Source of the DNA: an uncultured Dehalococcoidia bacterium
Lineage (GTDB): Bacteria; Chloroflexota; Dehalococcoidia; Lucifugimonadales; GCA-2712585
Length of the DNA: 64,000 bases
Direction of reading: 5' to 3'
Assembly: GCA_958295715.1 (NCBI GenBank)
Contig: OY282371.1
Location: forward strand, 2,239,697-2,303,696
In this document: positions 8,408 to 19,004 of the stretch, one piece after another
Numbering within the stretch: the stretch's first letter is position 1
Layout: each line of letters begins with the position of its first letter
The notes under the pieces: generated by a model
Databases searched by the model: none
What the model was told of the DNA's origin: nothing
The model's input: the letters and a program-made list of their open reading frames with translations, nothing else
Made by a program: the position numbers and the translations under genes

Positions 8408-9103
8408 TGGCCGCCTCCAGTTTGGGCTAAGGCCAAGGTATGCGCCAAGTTGGGCGGTGTCAAGGCGGGGGAGGGCGCGTGCGCCCACTTAGTTTTGAAG
8501 AGCGTTGGGGGCTTTGCGTTCCTGCCCACATTCCGTCATTCCCGCCCCTTATTCGTCATTCCCGCGCAGGCGGGAATCCATCCTTCTTACCTCCGTTGGG
8601 AAAGGGGAACCGCACACCGGCGCGCACGCCCTCGCTCCATAAGGGCCGGTCCCATCCGTCATTCCCGTGAAAACGGGAATCCAGGAAGGCCCCTAACGCA
8701 GAACCAGCACTCCCAAAAACCAAAGTGGGCACTCGTGCCCTTCCCGCCTGCGCGGGAATGACGGGAACTGGGCGCGGAGATGGCGGGATGGGCGCTCGTC
8801 GGTGCGCGGTGGAGACAAGAGGGGAATGGCGGGAAGGGTGGCGGCGGGCGTGACGGAATGGGGGCGGGAATGACGAGAGGGGGAGCCGGGATCCATCTCC
8901 CCAACACAGAACCAACGCTCCGCAAAACTAAGTGGGCGCTCGTGCCCTTCCCGCCTGCGCGGGAATGACGGAAACTGGGCGCGGAGATGGCGGGATGGCC
9001 CCTCTGCCGGGTGGCGCTGGGTTTGAGGCGTTGGCCTTGGGCTGAAGAGGGGATGGATTCCCGTTTTCACGGGAATGACGGAAAGGGTGGAGGCGGGGTT
9101 GGA
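8408..9103. repeat. Gene-free stretch filled with palindromic intergenic repeats
   Basis: No gene is supported here. Hairpin A (ATTCCCGC-N4-GCGGGAAT) occurs at about 8558-8577, as the covarying ATTCCCGT/ACGGGAAT form at 8661-8680, in inverted orientation near 8746 and 8953, and with TTTTC loop near 9058. Hairpin B (GGGCRC..GYGCCC) plus the TTAGTTTTGAAGAGCG tail occurs at about 8474 (plus) and near 8735 and 8940 (minus). Frames through it are repeat artefacts. Confidence 0.85.
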
Positions 9104-9133
9104 TTGAGGGATGGCGGGGTGATGGGGTATAAT
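9104..9133 (+). promoter_or_regulatory. Promoter of rplI
   Basis: TTGAGG at 9104-9109, an 18-base spacer and a perfect TATAAT at 9128-9133, about 32 bases before the rplI start. Confidence 0.65.
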
Positions 9134-9165
9134 GGCCGTACTCTGACACCGGGAGGGGAGTTGCC

Positions 9166-9687
9166 GTGCGGGTGCTGTTTCTTGAAGACGTGACTAACGT
9201 GGCTGACGCCGGGGAGATTAAGGAGGTCGCCAACGGGTTCGCGCGGAACTATCTGCTGCCCAAGAACCTGGCCACCGTGGCGACGCCGGAGCAGATGAAG
9301 CGCATCTCCAAGCTCCAACGGGTGGCCGAGGACCGCCGCATAAGGGAGACCGGCGATTGGAAGGCCTTGGCCAACCGGCTGGAAGGCGCCACCCTCCGGA
9401 TACCGGGCAAGGTGGGGCCTACGGGACAGTTCTACGGGGCCATATCTATAACGCGAATCATTCAGGAACTGGCCGCGGCCACCGGCCAGACGGTGGAGCG
9501 CAGGACGGTGGAACTGGCCGAGGCCATCCGGCGGCCCGGCGTCTACGACATCACCATTCGCCTGCACCAGACCGTCTCCGCCAATATAACCGTGGTGGCC
9601 TTGGCCGAGGGGCAAGAGGACGTCGAAGTCCCCGGGGCTGAGGACGAGGAGTCCCAGGAGCAGGCGGACCCGACTACGGAGGAGTAG
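9166..9687 (+). CDS. rplI: 50S ribosomal protein L9
   Basis: Large-subunit protein L9, 173 aa, slightly longer than the usual ~150 because of an acidic C-terminal tail (EDVEVPGAEDEESQEQ). The N-terminal domain MRVLFLEDVTNVADAGEIKEV and GFARNYLLPKNLA are the diagnostic L9 signature. The long connecting helix and C-terminal domain follow. Start GTG at 9166, with GGGAGGGGAG upstream and its own promoter. It is followed by dnaB, the common rplI-dnaB neighbourhood of bacteria, here with a 229-base repeat-containing gap. Confidence 0.97.
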   Translation: MRVLFLEDVTNVADAGEIKEVANGFARNYLLPKNLATVATPEQMKRISKLQRVAEDRRIRETGDWKALANRLEGATLRIPGKVGPTGQFYGAISITRIIQELAAATGQTVERRTVELAEAIRRPGVYDITIRLHQTVSANITVVALAEGQEDVEVPGAEDEESQEQADPTTEE

Positions 9688-9759
9688 CGCGGTCGGGTAG
9701 ACGGGCCGGGGTTCCCGCCGACGGCTCCGTCCCTTTCCCACCCCGGCAGAGTGAAGAGC

Positions 9760-9895
9760 GCGGGTTCCCGCCTTCGCGGGAATGACGGTAGAGGGGGTGG
9801 CGGGAATGACGATATAGGGGAGTGGCGGGAACACGAGAGGGAGAAGCGGAAACAACGGTGGAGGAGGGGCGCGGGAAGCGAGCAAGAACCAATCC
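9760..9895. repeat. Palindromic repeat, hairpin A, with degenerate copies
   Basis: GTTCCCGCCTTCGCGGGAATGACG near 9765-9788 is an inverted hairpin A copy. GGCGGGAATGACG half-units follow. It occupies the gap between rplI and dnaB. Confidence 0.75.
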
Positions 9896-9916
9896 ATTAG
9901 CTAGGGGTGAAGGGCT

Positions 9917-11290
9917 GTGTACGAGGAGCGGTTACAACCCCACGACATCGAGGCCGAAGAAGCGGTTATCGGCTCTCTGCTCATAGACGGGGAGTCTATT
10001 ACAAAGGTCATTTCGCGGATCCAGCCCAGGGACTTTTACCGGGATAGAAACGCCTACTGCTACGAGGCTTGCCTGGCCCTCTTTGAACGGCGGGAGGCCA
10101 TCAACCAGGTGACGGTGACCAGCCAGCTGAACCTCCAGGAACGCCTGGACCTGGTGGGTGGGGCGGCCTACCTCAGCCACCTGGTGTCCAGCGTGCCCAC
10201 CTCAGTCCACGTGGAGCACTACGCCAACATAGTGAGCCGCTGCGCCACCATGCGGCGGCTCATCGGGGCGGCGTCGGAGATAGCCGCCGTCGGTTATGAA
10301 GGCACGGCGGACGAAGAGGCGGCCCTCAGCCGCGCGGAGAACCTGCTCTTCGGCGTCCGCGCCGGCCGTGCCACCAGGGAGTTCGTGCCCCTGCGGATAA
10401 TCCTAGACCAGTATCTGGAGGAGCGGGCGTCCACCTCGGAACTGCTGCAAGACGTAAGCGCGCAGATAAACAGCGGCTTCGACTCCCTGGACGACATCTT
10501 GGGCGGCCTCCAGCGCGCGGACCTGCTGATAATCGCCGCCCGGCCCAGCGTGGGGAAGAGCGCCTTGGCGGTGAACATGGCCATCAACGCCGCCAAGGAG
10601 GGTGGCTCGGTGGGCGTCTTCAGCCTGGAGATGAGCCGGGAGCAGCTGGCCATGCGCATCCTGGCCGGCGAGTCGCGGGTGGACTCCCACCGGCTGCGCC
10701 TGGGGCTGTACACGGAGGCCGAGGAGCAGCGAATTATCGAGTCTGTGGGGTCGCTGTCGGAGCTCACGGTATACATCGACGACACGCCCCTCCAGGGCAT
10801 GAACGAGATGCGGAGCAAGGCGCGCCGGCTGCACCTGGAGCGCAGCCTGGACATGCTGGTGGTGGACTACATGCAGCTTATCGAGGGGACCAGGTGGCGG
10901 GGCAACCGGGTGCAGGAGATAAGCGAGATATCCCAGGGGCTGAAGGGGATGGCCCGGGACCTGAACATCCCCGTGCTGGCGGTGTCCCAGCTGAGCCGCG
11001 CCGTGGAGATGCGGCCCTCCCATCGTCCCCAACTGTCGGACCTGCGGGAGAGCGGCAGCATTGAGCAGGACGCCGACGTGGTGATGTTCATTTACCGCGA
11101 GGACCTGTACACCACGGAGGAGGAGTGGCTGCAACGGCACCCCGACGGCCGGCCCTATCCCAAGAACGTCGCGGAGATTATCATCGCCAAGCACCGCCAC
11201 GGGCCCATCGGCTCGCTGAAGCTGCTGTTCCAAGACCGGCTGGTGAGCTTCGAATCGGCGCCCCTCGACGTGGAGTACGCGCAGACGTGA
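9917..11290 (+). CDS. dnaB: Replicative DNA helicase DnaB
   Basis: Hexameric 5'-3' replicative helicase, 457 aa, full length. The N-terminal domain carries PHDIEAEEAVIGSLLID (residues about 7-23), the usual DnaB start. The RecA-like C-terminal domain has Walker A ARPSVGKSALAVNMA near 212, Walker B DMLVVDYMQL near 315, and the arginine-finger region DLRESGSIEQDADVVMFIYR near 373. GTG start at 9917 with GGGGTGAAGGG upstream. Its stop overlaps the GTG start of the DnaD-domain gene by two bases (GTGA), so the two are translationally coupled. Confidence 0.97.
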   Translation: MYEERLQPHDIEAEEAVIGSLLIDGESITKVISRIQPRDFYRDRNAYCYEACLALFERREAINQVTVTSQLNLQERLDLVGGAAYLSHLVSSVPTSVHVEHYANIVSRCATMRRLIGAASEIAAVGYEGTADEEAALSRAENLLFGVRAGRATREFVPLRIILDQYLEERASTSELLQDVSAQINSGFDSLDDILGGLQRADLLIIAARPSVGKSALAVNMAINAAKEGGSVGVFSLEMSREQLAMRILAGESRVDSHRLRLGLYTEAEEQRIIESVGSLSELTVYIDDTPLQGMNEMRSKARRLHLERSLDMLVVDYMQLIEGTRWRGNRVQEISEISQGLKGMARDLNIPVLAVSQLSRAVEMRPSHRPQLSDLRESGSIEQDADVVMFIYREDLYTTEEEWLQRHPDGRPYPKNVAEIIIAKHRHGPIGSLKLLFQDRLVSFESAPLDVEYAQT

Positions 11291-11991
11291 ACCCCGTTAC
11301 GCTGCCCCGAGACACCACCTTTACGCCGACGCCCGACCCGCTCTTGGGCGATATCCTGATGGAGATGGAGGATATCCGGGAGCTCAAGTGCGTTCTGCGG
11401 GCCTTGTGGCACATCAACCGGAGGAAGGGCGCCCTCAAGTGCGTGACGCTGGAGGAGTTGGCCACGGACCCCGTCCTTCACGGGGCCATGGACGAGGCGT
11501 TCATTGAGGAAGCGATGGCTAGGGCAGCCCGGCGCAGGGTCTTCGCCAGGGGAGCCGTGGGCGCGGGACAACGAAGGACCACGGTCTTCACGCTGAACAC
11601 GGAGTCCCAACGCCGGGCCTTGCAGAAGGCCGCAGACTCCGGCTTGGACCTGTCTAGCGACGCGGTGGAGCCGCCGCCCGCCCCCGCCGCCGGAACGGAG
11701 CGTCCCAACGTATTTGCCCTGTACGAGCAGGAGATCGGGATGATTACGCCCCTCATAGCCGAGGCGTTGAAGGCCGCGGAGGAGGAGTACCCCCTGCGGT
11801 GGATTGAGCAGGCCATTTGGGAGGCGGCCCGCAGCGGCAAGCGGAGTTGGCGGTACGCCGAGGCGATATTGAAGCGGTGGAAGAGCCAAGGAAGGGGAGA
11901 TGGAGAGCCTGGGAGACATATTAAAGAGAATGACCCCGACCGGTACATCCAGGACTACGTCAAACGGCGCGGACCCATACCGGGAACCTGA
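11287..11991 (+). CDS. DnaD-domain replication initiation/restart protein
   Basis: A 234-aa protein starting GTG at 11287, overlapping the dnaB stop. The N-terminal part (EMEDIRELKCVLRALWHINR, then LEELATDP) looks like a winged-helix region. The C-terminal part has the DnaD/DnaB-like fold signature: LYEQEIGMITPLIAEAL, then EYPLRWIEQAIWEAARSGKR and YAEAILKRW. DnaD-type proteins remodel DNA and help load the helicase (known in Firmicutes). Its place between dnaB and a DnaC-like ATPase supports a role in helicase loading. The last 92 bases overlap the next gene in another frame. Confidence 0.88.
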   Translation: MNPVTLPRDTTFTPTPDPLLGDILMEMEDIRELKCVLRALWHINRRKGALKCVTLEELATDPVLHGAMDEAFIEEAMARAARRRVFARGAVGAGQRRTTVFTLNTESQRRALQKAADSGLDLSSDAVEPPPAPAAGTERPNVFALYEQEIGMITPLIAEALKAAEEEYPLRWIEQAIWEAARSGKRSWRYAEAILKRWKSQGRGDGEPGRHIKENDPDRYIQDYVKRRGPIPGT

Positions 11992-12724
11992 AGAGCCTGA
12001 GGGGCGTTGTCCCGTCTGCCGGGGGGCCGGGTGGCTGAGCCGGCGCGCGCCGGTGGGGCATCCTGACTTTGGCGACGTGTTCCCCTGCCGGTGCCAGGAG
12101 GACGAGACCAATCTGAACCGGCTCCAGCTGCTAGAGCGGTACAGTGGGCTGCCCAAGAAGCGCCTCGACCGGATGACCTTCGATAGCTTCAACCGGACGG
12201 TCACGGGGGCCACCGGCCCTCAACGGGCGACGCTGAGGGCGGCCTACACCGCGGCGGCGTCCTTTGGGGCCTCGCCGGAGGGGTGGCTCCTCCTGACCGG
12301 GAACCACGGCGTCGGCAAGACCCACTTGGCGGTGGCGGTGGTGGCGGAGAGGATAAAGCGGAGAGGCGCGGCCTTCTTCGCCTTTGTGCCCGACCTGCTG
12401 GACCACCTGCGCGCCGCCTTCAGCCCCAACAGCCCCGTCGGGTACAGCCAGCTATTCGACCAAGTGAAGGAGGCCCCGCTGCTCATCCTCGACGACTTGG
12501 GAGCGGAGAGCGCCACCCCATGGGCCCAGGAAAAGCTGTATCAGATTGTCGTCCACCGCCACAACTCCGAGCTTCCCACCCTCATAACCACCAACTTGGC
12601 GATGGATGACATCGAGAAGCTGCAACCGCGCATGGCCTCCAGGCTCAAGGATTCCACGGTGGTCAACTGGGTGGCCATGGCGGCCCCCGACTACCGGGAC
12701 GCCGGGAAGAGGCGGGGGGCCTAG
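11900..12724 (+). CDS. DnaC/DnaI-like helicase-loader ATPase
   Basis: A 274-aa AAA+ protein of the DnaC/DnaI/IstB type. ATG at 11900 preceded by GAAGGGGAG. An N-terminal cysteine cluster (CPVCRGAGW ... FPCRCQ) resembles the zinc-binding N-terminus of DnaI. Walker A is TGNHGVGKTHLAVAV near residue 132, Walker B LLILDDLGAE near 193, and sensor 1 LPTLITTNLA near 225. It probably loads DnaB onto DNA with the DnaD protein. The gene begins 92 bases inside the DnaD gene in a different frame, an unusually long overlap. Its end overlaps the convergent metallo-hydrolase by four bases. Confidence 0.9.
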   Translation: MESLGDILKRMTPTGTSRTTSNGADPYREPEEPEGRCPVCRGAGWLSRRAPVGHPDFGDVFPCRCQEDETNLNRLQLLERYSGLPKKRLDRMTFDSFNRTVTGATGPQRATLRAAYTAAASFGASPEGWLLLTGNHGVGKTHLAVAVVAERIKRRGAAFFAFVPDLLDHLRAAFSPNSPVGYSQLFDQVKEAPLLILDDLGAESATPWAQEKLYQIVVHRHNSELPTLITTNLAMDDIEKLQPRMASRLKDSTVVNWVAMAAPDYRDAGKRRGA

Positions 12725-13572
12725 GGCCGCTCCACCTGCCAGTACCGGCGTCCCTCGGCCCTGAGAATCCGTCCGAAGTGGGCGCCGGTGGGGAAGTGTC
12801 CCGCCGCCATCACCATCCCCTCCCCTTCGATACGCTTCATCATGGCGAGGCGTGAGGCCATGGCCACGTGGGGGTCCACGTCGGCCCTGGAGTACCACTC
12901 CGGCTCCATCACCTGAACGAGGCTCTGTATCAGGTCGCCCACCACCACGCCCTTCCGCCCCTGGGAGTTGATGAGGATGTTTTGATGGCCGGGGGTGTGG
13001 CCCGGCGTAGGAACGGCCATGACCTCGCCGGTGATGGCGCTCTCCCCGTCCACCAGGTCCAGGACGCCCAGGCCCTCCAGGGGACGCACGCACCTGTCCA
13101 CTTGGGGCGCCTCGCCGCGGATTTCGGGGCGGTTGAAGTGCTCCCAGTCTTCCCGCGGCGCCAGGTACCGGGCCTTGGGGAAGGTGGGTTCCCCCTGGGC
13201 GGTGACGTTCCAACCCACGTGGTCGGGGTGAAGGTGGGTATGGACAACAAAGTCCACGTCCTCCGGGGCAAGGCCCTCGCGCTTCATCCTTCCGGTCAGA
13301 TGCCCGCAGACGTTGCCACGGTCGGGATGGGGGCCCGGCCCCATGCCCGTGTCCACCAGGATGAGCTTCCCCTGAGAGCGGATGGCGAAGCAGCCGTAGT
13401 AGAGTTGCAGCTTCCCGTCCTGGTCCAAGACCTCGCGGCGGTAGGGACGCCACGCGTCCGGGGGCACGGATGGGAAGAAGTCGCCGGTGGTGTAGGGCGG
13501 GGGTATCATGTCCAGCAGCGCCCATACGTCCACGGCGCCCACGGTTATCTTTTCCGTCGGGGGATGGTTCAC
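12721..13572 (-). CDS. MBL-fold metallo-hydrolase
   Basis: A 283-aa metallo-beta-lactamase-fold hydrolase. The zinc motif HTHLHPDHVGWN (HxHxDH) lies near residue 112, the further His in AVPTPGHTPGHQNIL near 190, and VVGDLIQ near 212 provides the bridging Asp. DTGMGPGP near 75 is also typical. The sequence resembles quorum-quenching-lactonase-like members, but specificity cannot be set. Start ATG at 13572. The 3' end overlaps the DnaC-like gene tail-to-tail. It is followed upstream by the SprT-like gene, 28 bases away, in the same direction. Confidence 0.9.
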   Translation of the reverse strand: MNHPPTEKITVGAVDVWALLDMIPPPYTTGDFFPSVPPDAWRPYRREVLDQDGKLQLYYGCFAIRSQGKLILVDTGMGPGPHPDRGNVCGHLTGRMKREGLAPEDVDFVVHTHLHPDHVGWNVTAQGEPTFPKARYLAPREDWEHFNRPEIRGEAPQVDRCVRPLEGLGVLDLVDGESAITGEVMAVPTPGHTPGHQNILINSQGRKGVVVGDLIQSLVQVMEPEWYSRADVDPHVAMASRLAMMKRIEGEGMVMAAGHFPTGAHFGRILRAEGRRYWQVERP

Positions 13573-13600
13573 GTCACGCCTCCACTTACTGGCATAGGCT

Positions 13601-14098
13601 TCACGCCATTCTTCTGGTCTTCTTCCACTCGCTCGCCGGCCTGTGGCACTGGCGACATCTCCACCGGGCCAGGCGGCTGCGGCTCATGGCCTTCGCTCGT
13701 TGTAGGCTCCCGGCGCCGCAGGGACAGGAGTATATGACGGTCATCCGGCTGGGCCGGTGGGTCAGGGGGGCCGCGGCGAGTCTGGTGGGATCGGCCCCGA
13801 CGACAACGCAGGCGCTCTTCCACACCTCATCATGGCCGTGTCCGGGGCCGACCAAGAGATGGGCGAATTCGTGGCGCAGGGTGTCTTCCCACTGGTCCTC
13901 GCCCAGGTAGGCCGACAGGGTGATTAGGCCCACGTCCTTTTTGTGGGAGGCCGCGCCCAAGTTGCGGGTCATTCGCCGGGACACGCGAAGGCGCACGGGG
14001 AAATCCACGCCGTGACGCTCGCACAACTCATCCAGGAGCCGGCGCGCGGCCGCCGGGTCGAAGCCGGGCTGACGCTCAGGGTCCGTGGCTAACCTCAC
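13601..14098 (-). CDS. SprT-like zinc metalloprotease domain protein
   Basis: A 165-aa protein with the HExxH motif HEFAHLLVG (residues about 79-87), a third ligand candidate in GHGHDEVW, and a C-terminal zinc ribbon (CPCG ... CRQCH near 125-150). This is the SprT/SPRTN-like layout; eukaryotic relatives cleave DNA-protein crosslinks, the bacterial role is not settled. GTG start at 14098 is the best available, but no strong ribosome binding site is seen. Leftward with the metallo-hydrolase. Confidence 0.83.
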   Translation of the reverse strand: MRLATDPERQPGFDPAAARRLLDELCERHGVDFPVRLRVSRRMTRNLGAASHKKDVGLITLSAYLGEDQWEDTLRHEFAHLLVGPGHGHDEVWKSACVVVGADPTRLAAAPLTHRPSRMTVIYSCPCGAGSLQRAKAMSRSRLARWRCRQCHRPASEWKKTRRMA

Positions 14099-14135
14099 CG
14101 GTCGGAGAGGCGCCGGCGTGTCTGCGTCCCATGGG

Positions 14136-14648
14136 CTAGTATTCCAAGATGGTAAGGATGTCGTAGCCCTTGAGCAGGTCCCTGCCGGAGAGTTCCGTTA
14201 GCTCAATGACCACGGCCAGGGCCTCCACCTCCGCGCCGGCTTCCTCCACCAGGCGGCAGGCCGCGGCAAGGGTCCCGCCGGTGGCCAGGACGTCGTCCAC
14301 GACGACGACGCGGGAGCCGGGGGCCACTCCGTCCTTGTGCATCTCCATGACGTCGTCGCCGTACTCCAAGGAGTAGGTCACCCGGTGGGTCGCGGCGGGG
14401 AGCCTGTCCTCCTTGCGCAGGGGAACCAAGGGTATGCCCAGGCGGTAGGCCAGGGCGGCGCCGAAGATGAAGCCCCGCGCCTCCACGAGCATGAGGGCGT
14501 CCACCTGGCGACCGTCCAAGAGGTCGGCCAACAGGTCCACGGCCTCCCTGAAGGCGGCGGGTTCCTGAAGCATCGGGGTGATGTCCTTAAAGAGAATCCC
14601 CGGCTTGGGGAAGTCGGGCACGTCCCTAATGTAGGCCGTCAAGTCCAT
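14136..14648 (-). CDS. apt: Adenine phosphoribosyltransferase
   Basis: Purine salvage enzyme converting adenine and PRPP to AMP. Start ATG at 14648 (MDLTAYIRDVPDFPKPG) is chosen because GGAGG lies five bases upstream and it gives the family length of 170 aa; the frame extends further upstream without support. Signature FPKPGILFKDITPML near residue 12, LVEARGFIFGAALAYRLG near 55, LRKEDRLP near 80, and the PRPP loop VVVVDDVLATGGTLAAA near 118. Stands as a single leftward gene divergent from the panE-like gene. Confidence 0.95.
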   Translation of the reverse strand: MDLTAYIRDVPDFPKPGILFKDITPMLQEPAAFREAVDLLADLLDGRQVDALMLVEARGFIFGAALAYRLGIPLVPLRKEDRLPAATHRVTYSLEYGDDVMEMHKDGVAPGSRVVVVDDVLATGGTLAAACRLVEEAGAEVEALAVVIELTELSGRDLLKGYDILTILEY

Positions 14649-14782
14649 AAGCGCCTCCAATTGGGACATTATACCCCATACGGCGCGGGGATGGGGAACG
14701 GGACCCGTCGCTGGTTGCATATAGTCCCACATGCCTATACGATTCCACCTGAACAAGCAGCTTTGGGAAGGAGGCGCGGCCG

Positions 14783-15832
14783 GTGGATAGGATAGCCATT
14801 TTCGGGGCCGGGGCGGTGGGCAGCTACCTGGGGGCCTTTATGACCCGCGACGGGGTCGACGTGACCCTCATCGACCAGTGGCCGGCCCACGTGGAGGCCG
14901 TAAAGACCGGCGGGCTGAGGGTGAGCGGCAGTCAGGGGGATTTCGTAACGCCGGCCAAGGCCATCCACCTCCACGAGGCCCAGGGGCTGAGGGAACCTTT
15001 CGACATCGTGTTCATAGCCGTCAAGTCCTACGACACGCCCTGGGCCGCCGCCTTTATGAAGCCGTATCTGAAGCCGGACGGGTTCATGGTCTCCTCTCAG
15101 AACGGCATAAACGACAGGACTATCGAGGCCGTGGCGGGGCCGGGCCGGGTTGTTGGATGCGTGATGTCCGGCATATCGGTGGCCCTGTGGGAGCCGGGCC
15201 ACGTGACCCGCGGCGGCGCGCCGGGGCGGGACCGCGGCCACGACGTATTCCGGGTGGGGGAACCGGACGGCGCGCTTACCGCCAGGTTGGAGCGTGTCGT
15301 GGGGCTGGTGAGCAGCGTCGACGGGGCGCGGGCCACCTCCAACCTGTGGGGGGAGCGGTGGTCAAAGCTGGCCACCAACTGCATGGGGAACCCGGTGGGC
15401 GCCATGTCGGGCCTGGGCTCCCACGGGCAGGCCGACCTCGCGGAGGCCCGGCGTCTGAAGATGCGCGTCGGTAGAGAGGTCGCGGCGGTGGGGATGGCCC
15501 TCGGTCATCACGTCGAGGCCATCAACGGCGTTGAGGCGCGGGACTGGCTTCGCATCGACGAGGGGGACGTGTTAGAGGAGTTGGACAGTCGTCTCCGGGC
15601 CAAGGGGCGCGTGGACTGGCATTCGTCCATGGGGCAGGACGTTATCAAGGGCCGCCGCACGGAGATCGAGCATCTGAACGGGTTGGTGGCGCGCCGGGGC
15701 GCCGAGGCGGGGGTTCCCACCCCGTACAACGACGCCGCGGTCGCCATGTTGCGGGAGATAGACGCGGGGAGGGCCGGCCCGGCGCCCTCCAGGATTCGCG
15801 AGGCCCTGGCCAGGGCTGAGGGCGGGGGGTAG
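14783..15832 (+). CDS. Ketopantoate reductase family protein (PanE/ApbA)
   Basis: A 349-aa NADP-dependent 2-dehydropantoate 2-reductase family protein. The N-terminal Rossmann motif IAIFGAGAVGSYLGAF is at residues 4-19; AVKSYDT near 77 carries the conserved lysine of the family; NPVGAMSGL near 205 belongs to the helical C-terminal domain. It is longer than classical PanE (about 300 aa), so it may act on another 2-oxo acid. GTG start at 14783 with AAGGAGG upstream. Divergent from apt, no pantothenate genes nearby. Confidence 0.85.
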   Translation: MDRIAIFGAGAVGSYLGAFMTRDGVDVTLIDQWPAHVEAVKTGGLRVSGSQGDFVTPAKAIHLHEAQGLREPFDIVFIAVKSYDTPWAAAFMKPYLKPDGFMVSSQNGINDRTIEAVAGPGRVVGCVMSGISVALWEPGHVTRGGAPGRDRGHDVFRVGEPDGALTARLERVVGLVSSVDGARATSNLWGERWSKLATNCMGNPVGAMSGLGSHGQADLAEARRLKMRVGREVAAVGMALGHHVEAINGVEARDWLRIDEGDVLEELDSRLRAKGRVDWHSSMGQDVIKGRRTEIEHLNGLVARRGAEAGVPTPYNDAAVAMLREIDAGRAGPAPSRIREALARAEGGG

Positions 15833-15839
15833 GCGGCCC

Positions 15840-16260
15840 TCTTTCCCGTCATTCCCGCGAAGGCGGGAATCCATCCCTTGGGGAGGAGGGGCTGGAAGCC
15901 ACACCCGTTGCTCTGGCGCAACCGGGCCACCCCCACCTCGCCCCTCAACGAGGGATGGCGACCTCAAGCCGGTCTGTTCGTAACAAGACTGGCCCTTACT
16001 GGCGTTTCGCGCCGTTGTGCGATTGCCTTGGTGTAAAAGAGGGAAAAGATGGATTCCCGCCTGCGCGGGAATGACGAATGGGGGGAGCGGGAAGGGCGAA
16101 TGGGGACGCGGGTGTAACGGGGTGGGGAGTGGACGCCGCGCTGTTCCGCGTTCCGACAGGGGCGGGGGCTAGGACGCCGCGTTTCCCCACCGTTCCGACA
16201 GGCGGGGGGCAGGGCGCGCGCGCCCTGCCTCCAAACAGGTGCTAACCAGCCGTGAAAATG
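15840..16260. repeat. Gene-free stretch with palindromic repeats upstream of gyrB
   Basis: Hairpin A copies at about 15848-15870 (plus orientation) and 16053-16075 (inverted). A repeated CCGTTCCGACAGG/CGCGTTCCGACAGGGGCGGGGG motif follows at 16145-16205. No gene is supported. Confidence 0.7.
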
Positions 16261-16281
16261 CGGGCGGCTGTGCCTAAAGAG

Positions 16282-16290
16282 TGGTATACT
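16282..16290 (+). promoter_or_regulatory. Extended -10 promoter of gyrB
   Basis: TGG followed by TATACT (16285-16290), an extended -10 element about 85 bases before gyrB. No convincing -35 box is seen. Confidence 0.5.
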
Positions 16291-16360
16291 AGCATTACAT
16301 AAATAGGGGGCTTCACGCCCCTCGTGACGGCTACCAATTAAGGATAGGCATCCGGAATAG

Positions 16361-18310
<1,950 letters not shown>

Positions 18311-18332
18311 TCGCGGCGCAAGGGGGTTCGCG

Positions 18333-19004
18333 GTGAGCCAGCACACTATGCCCGAAACCACCCCGGGCCTTGAGGTGTTCCCCCAGTTCTCCGGTCTCTA
18401 CGACCTGGTGGCGCCGGAGGTGGCGGGGCTTACGGATGAGCAGCTTGACTGGGACTCGGAGCGTTGGGAGTGGGCCAAGTGGAACATCCGGCGGCAGGTG
18501 AGCCACATGGCCTCATTCATTCCCAACTGGCTGCTGCGGCAGTGGGGCGAGGAGCTTTTCCCCAACGGGTTCAGCGAGCTTGGCCCCTTGGCGGACCTGG
18601 TTCCTCCACCCACCACGGAAATCGTCCGGTGGCTGGACGAGGGCCGCTACCGCGACATGCCAACGATTCTCGAGCGGCTGAAGATGGCCTTGGAACTGTG
18701 CGAGTTCATCCTGGCGCGGGAGACCCTCGGTTCCATGCGCGCGAAGGAGATACCGCGGCCCAACACCCCACCCCACTGGCCCCAGTTCGTAAAGGCCCAC
18801 CCCACGGGGGTCCGGTGGCACCCCACGGAGCATCTGTTCACCTACTTGACGCTGGAAGGGACCTATCGCCACCTCTACTTTGAGGTCATAACCCACCTGT
18901 ACAACGTGCAGAGGCTCAAGAGGGCGCAGGGGCTTACGGCGACGGTTGAGATACCCTTCGAGGGGTACTGGGCCCTTCCCGACTGGGACCGCAGCGAGGC
19001 CTAG
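18333..19004 (+). CDS. DinB-like protein of unknown function
   Basis: A 223-aa soluble protein starting GTG at 18333, with AAGGGGG upstream, 22 bases after gyrB and so probably in the same transcript. GLYDLVAPEVAGLTDEQLDW near residue 20 and WNIRRQVSHMASFIPNWLLRQ near 48 resemble the four-helix DinB/YfiT-like metal-binding bundle, with His57 in the position of the first metal ligand; EHLFTYLTLEGTYRHLYFEV near 167 offers further histidines. The assignment is tentative; activity unknown. Its 3' end overlaps the convergent pyrE gene by four bases. Confidence 0.72.
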   Translation: MSQHTMPETTPGLEVFPQFSGLYDLVAPEVAGLTDEQLDWDSERWEWAKWNIRRQVSHMASFIPNWLLRQWGEELFPNGFSELGPLADLVPPPTTEIVRWLDEGRYRDMPTILERLKMALELCEFILARETLGSMRAKEIPRPNTPPHWPQFVKAHPTGVRWHPTEHLFTYLTLEGTYRHLYFEVITHLYNVQRLKRAQGLTATVEIPFEGYWALPDWDRSEA

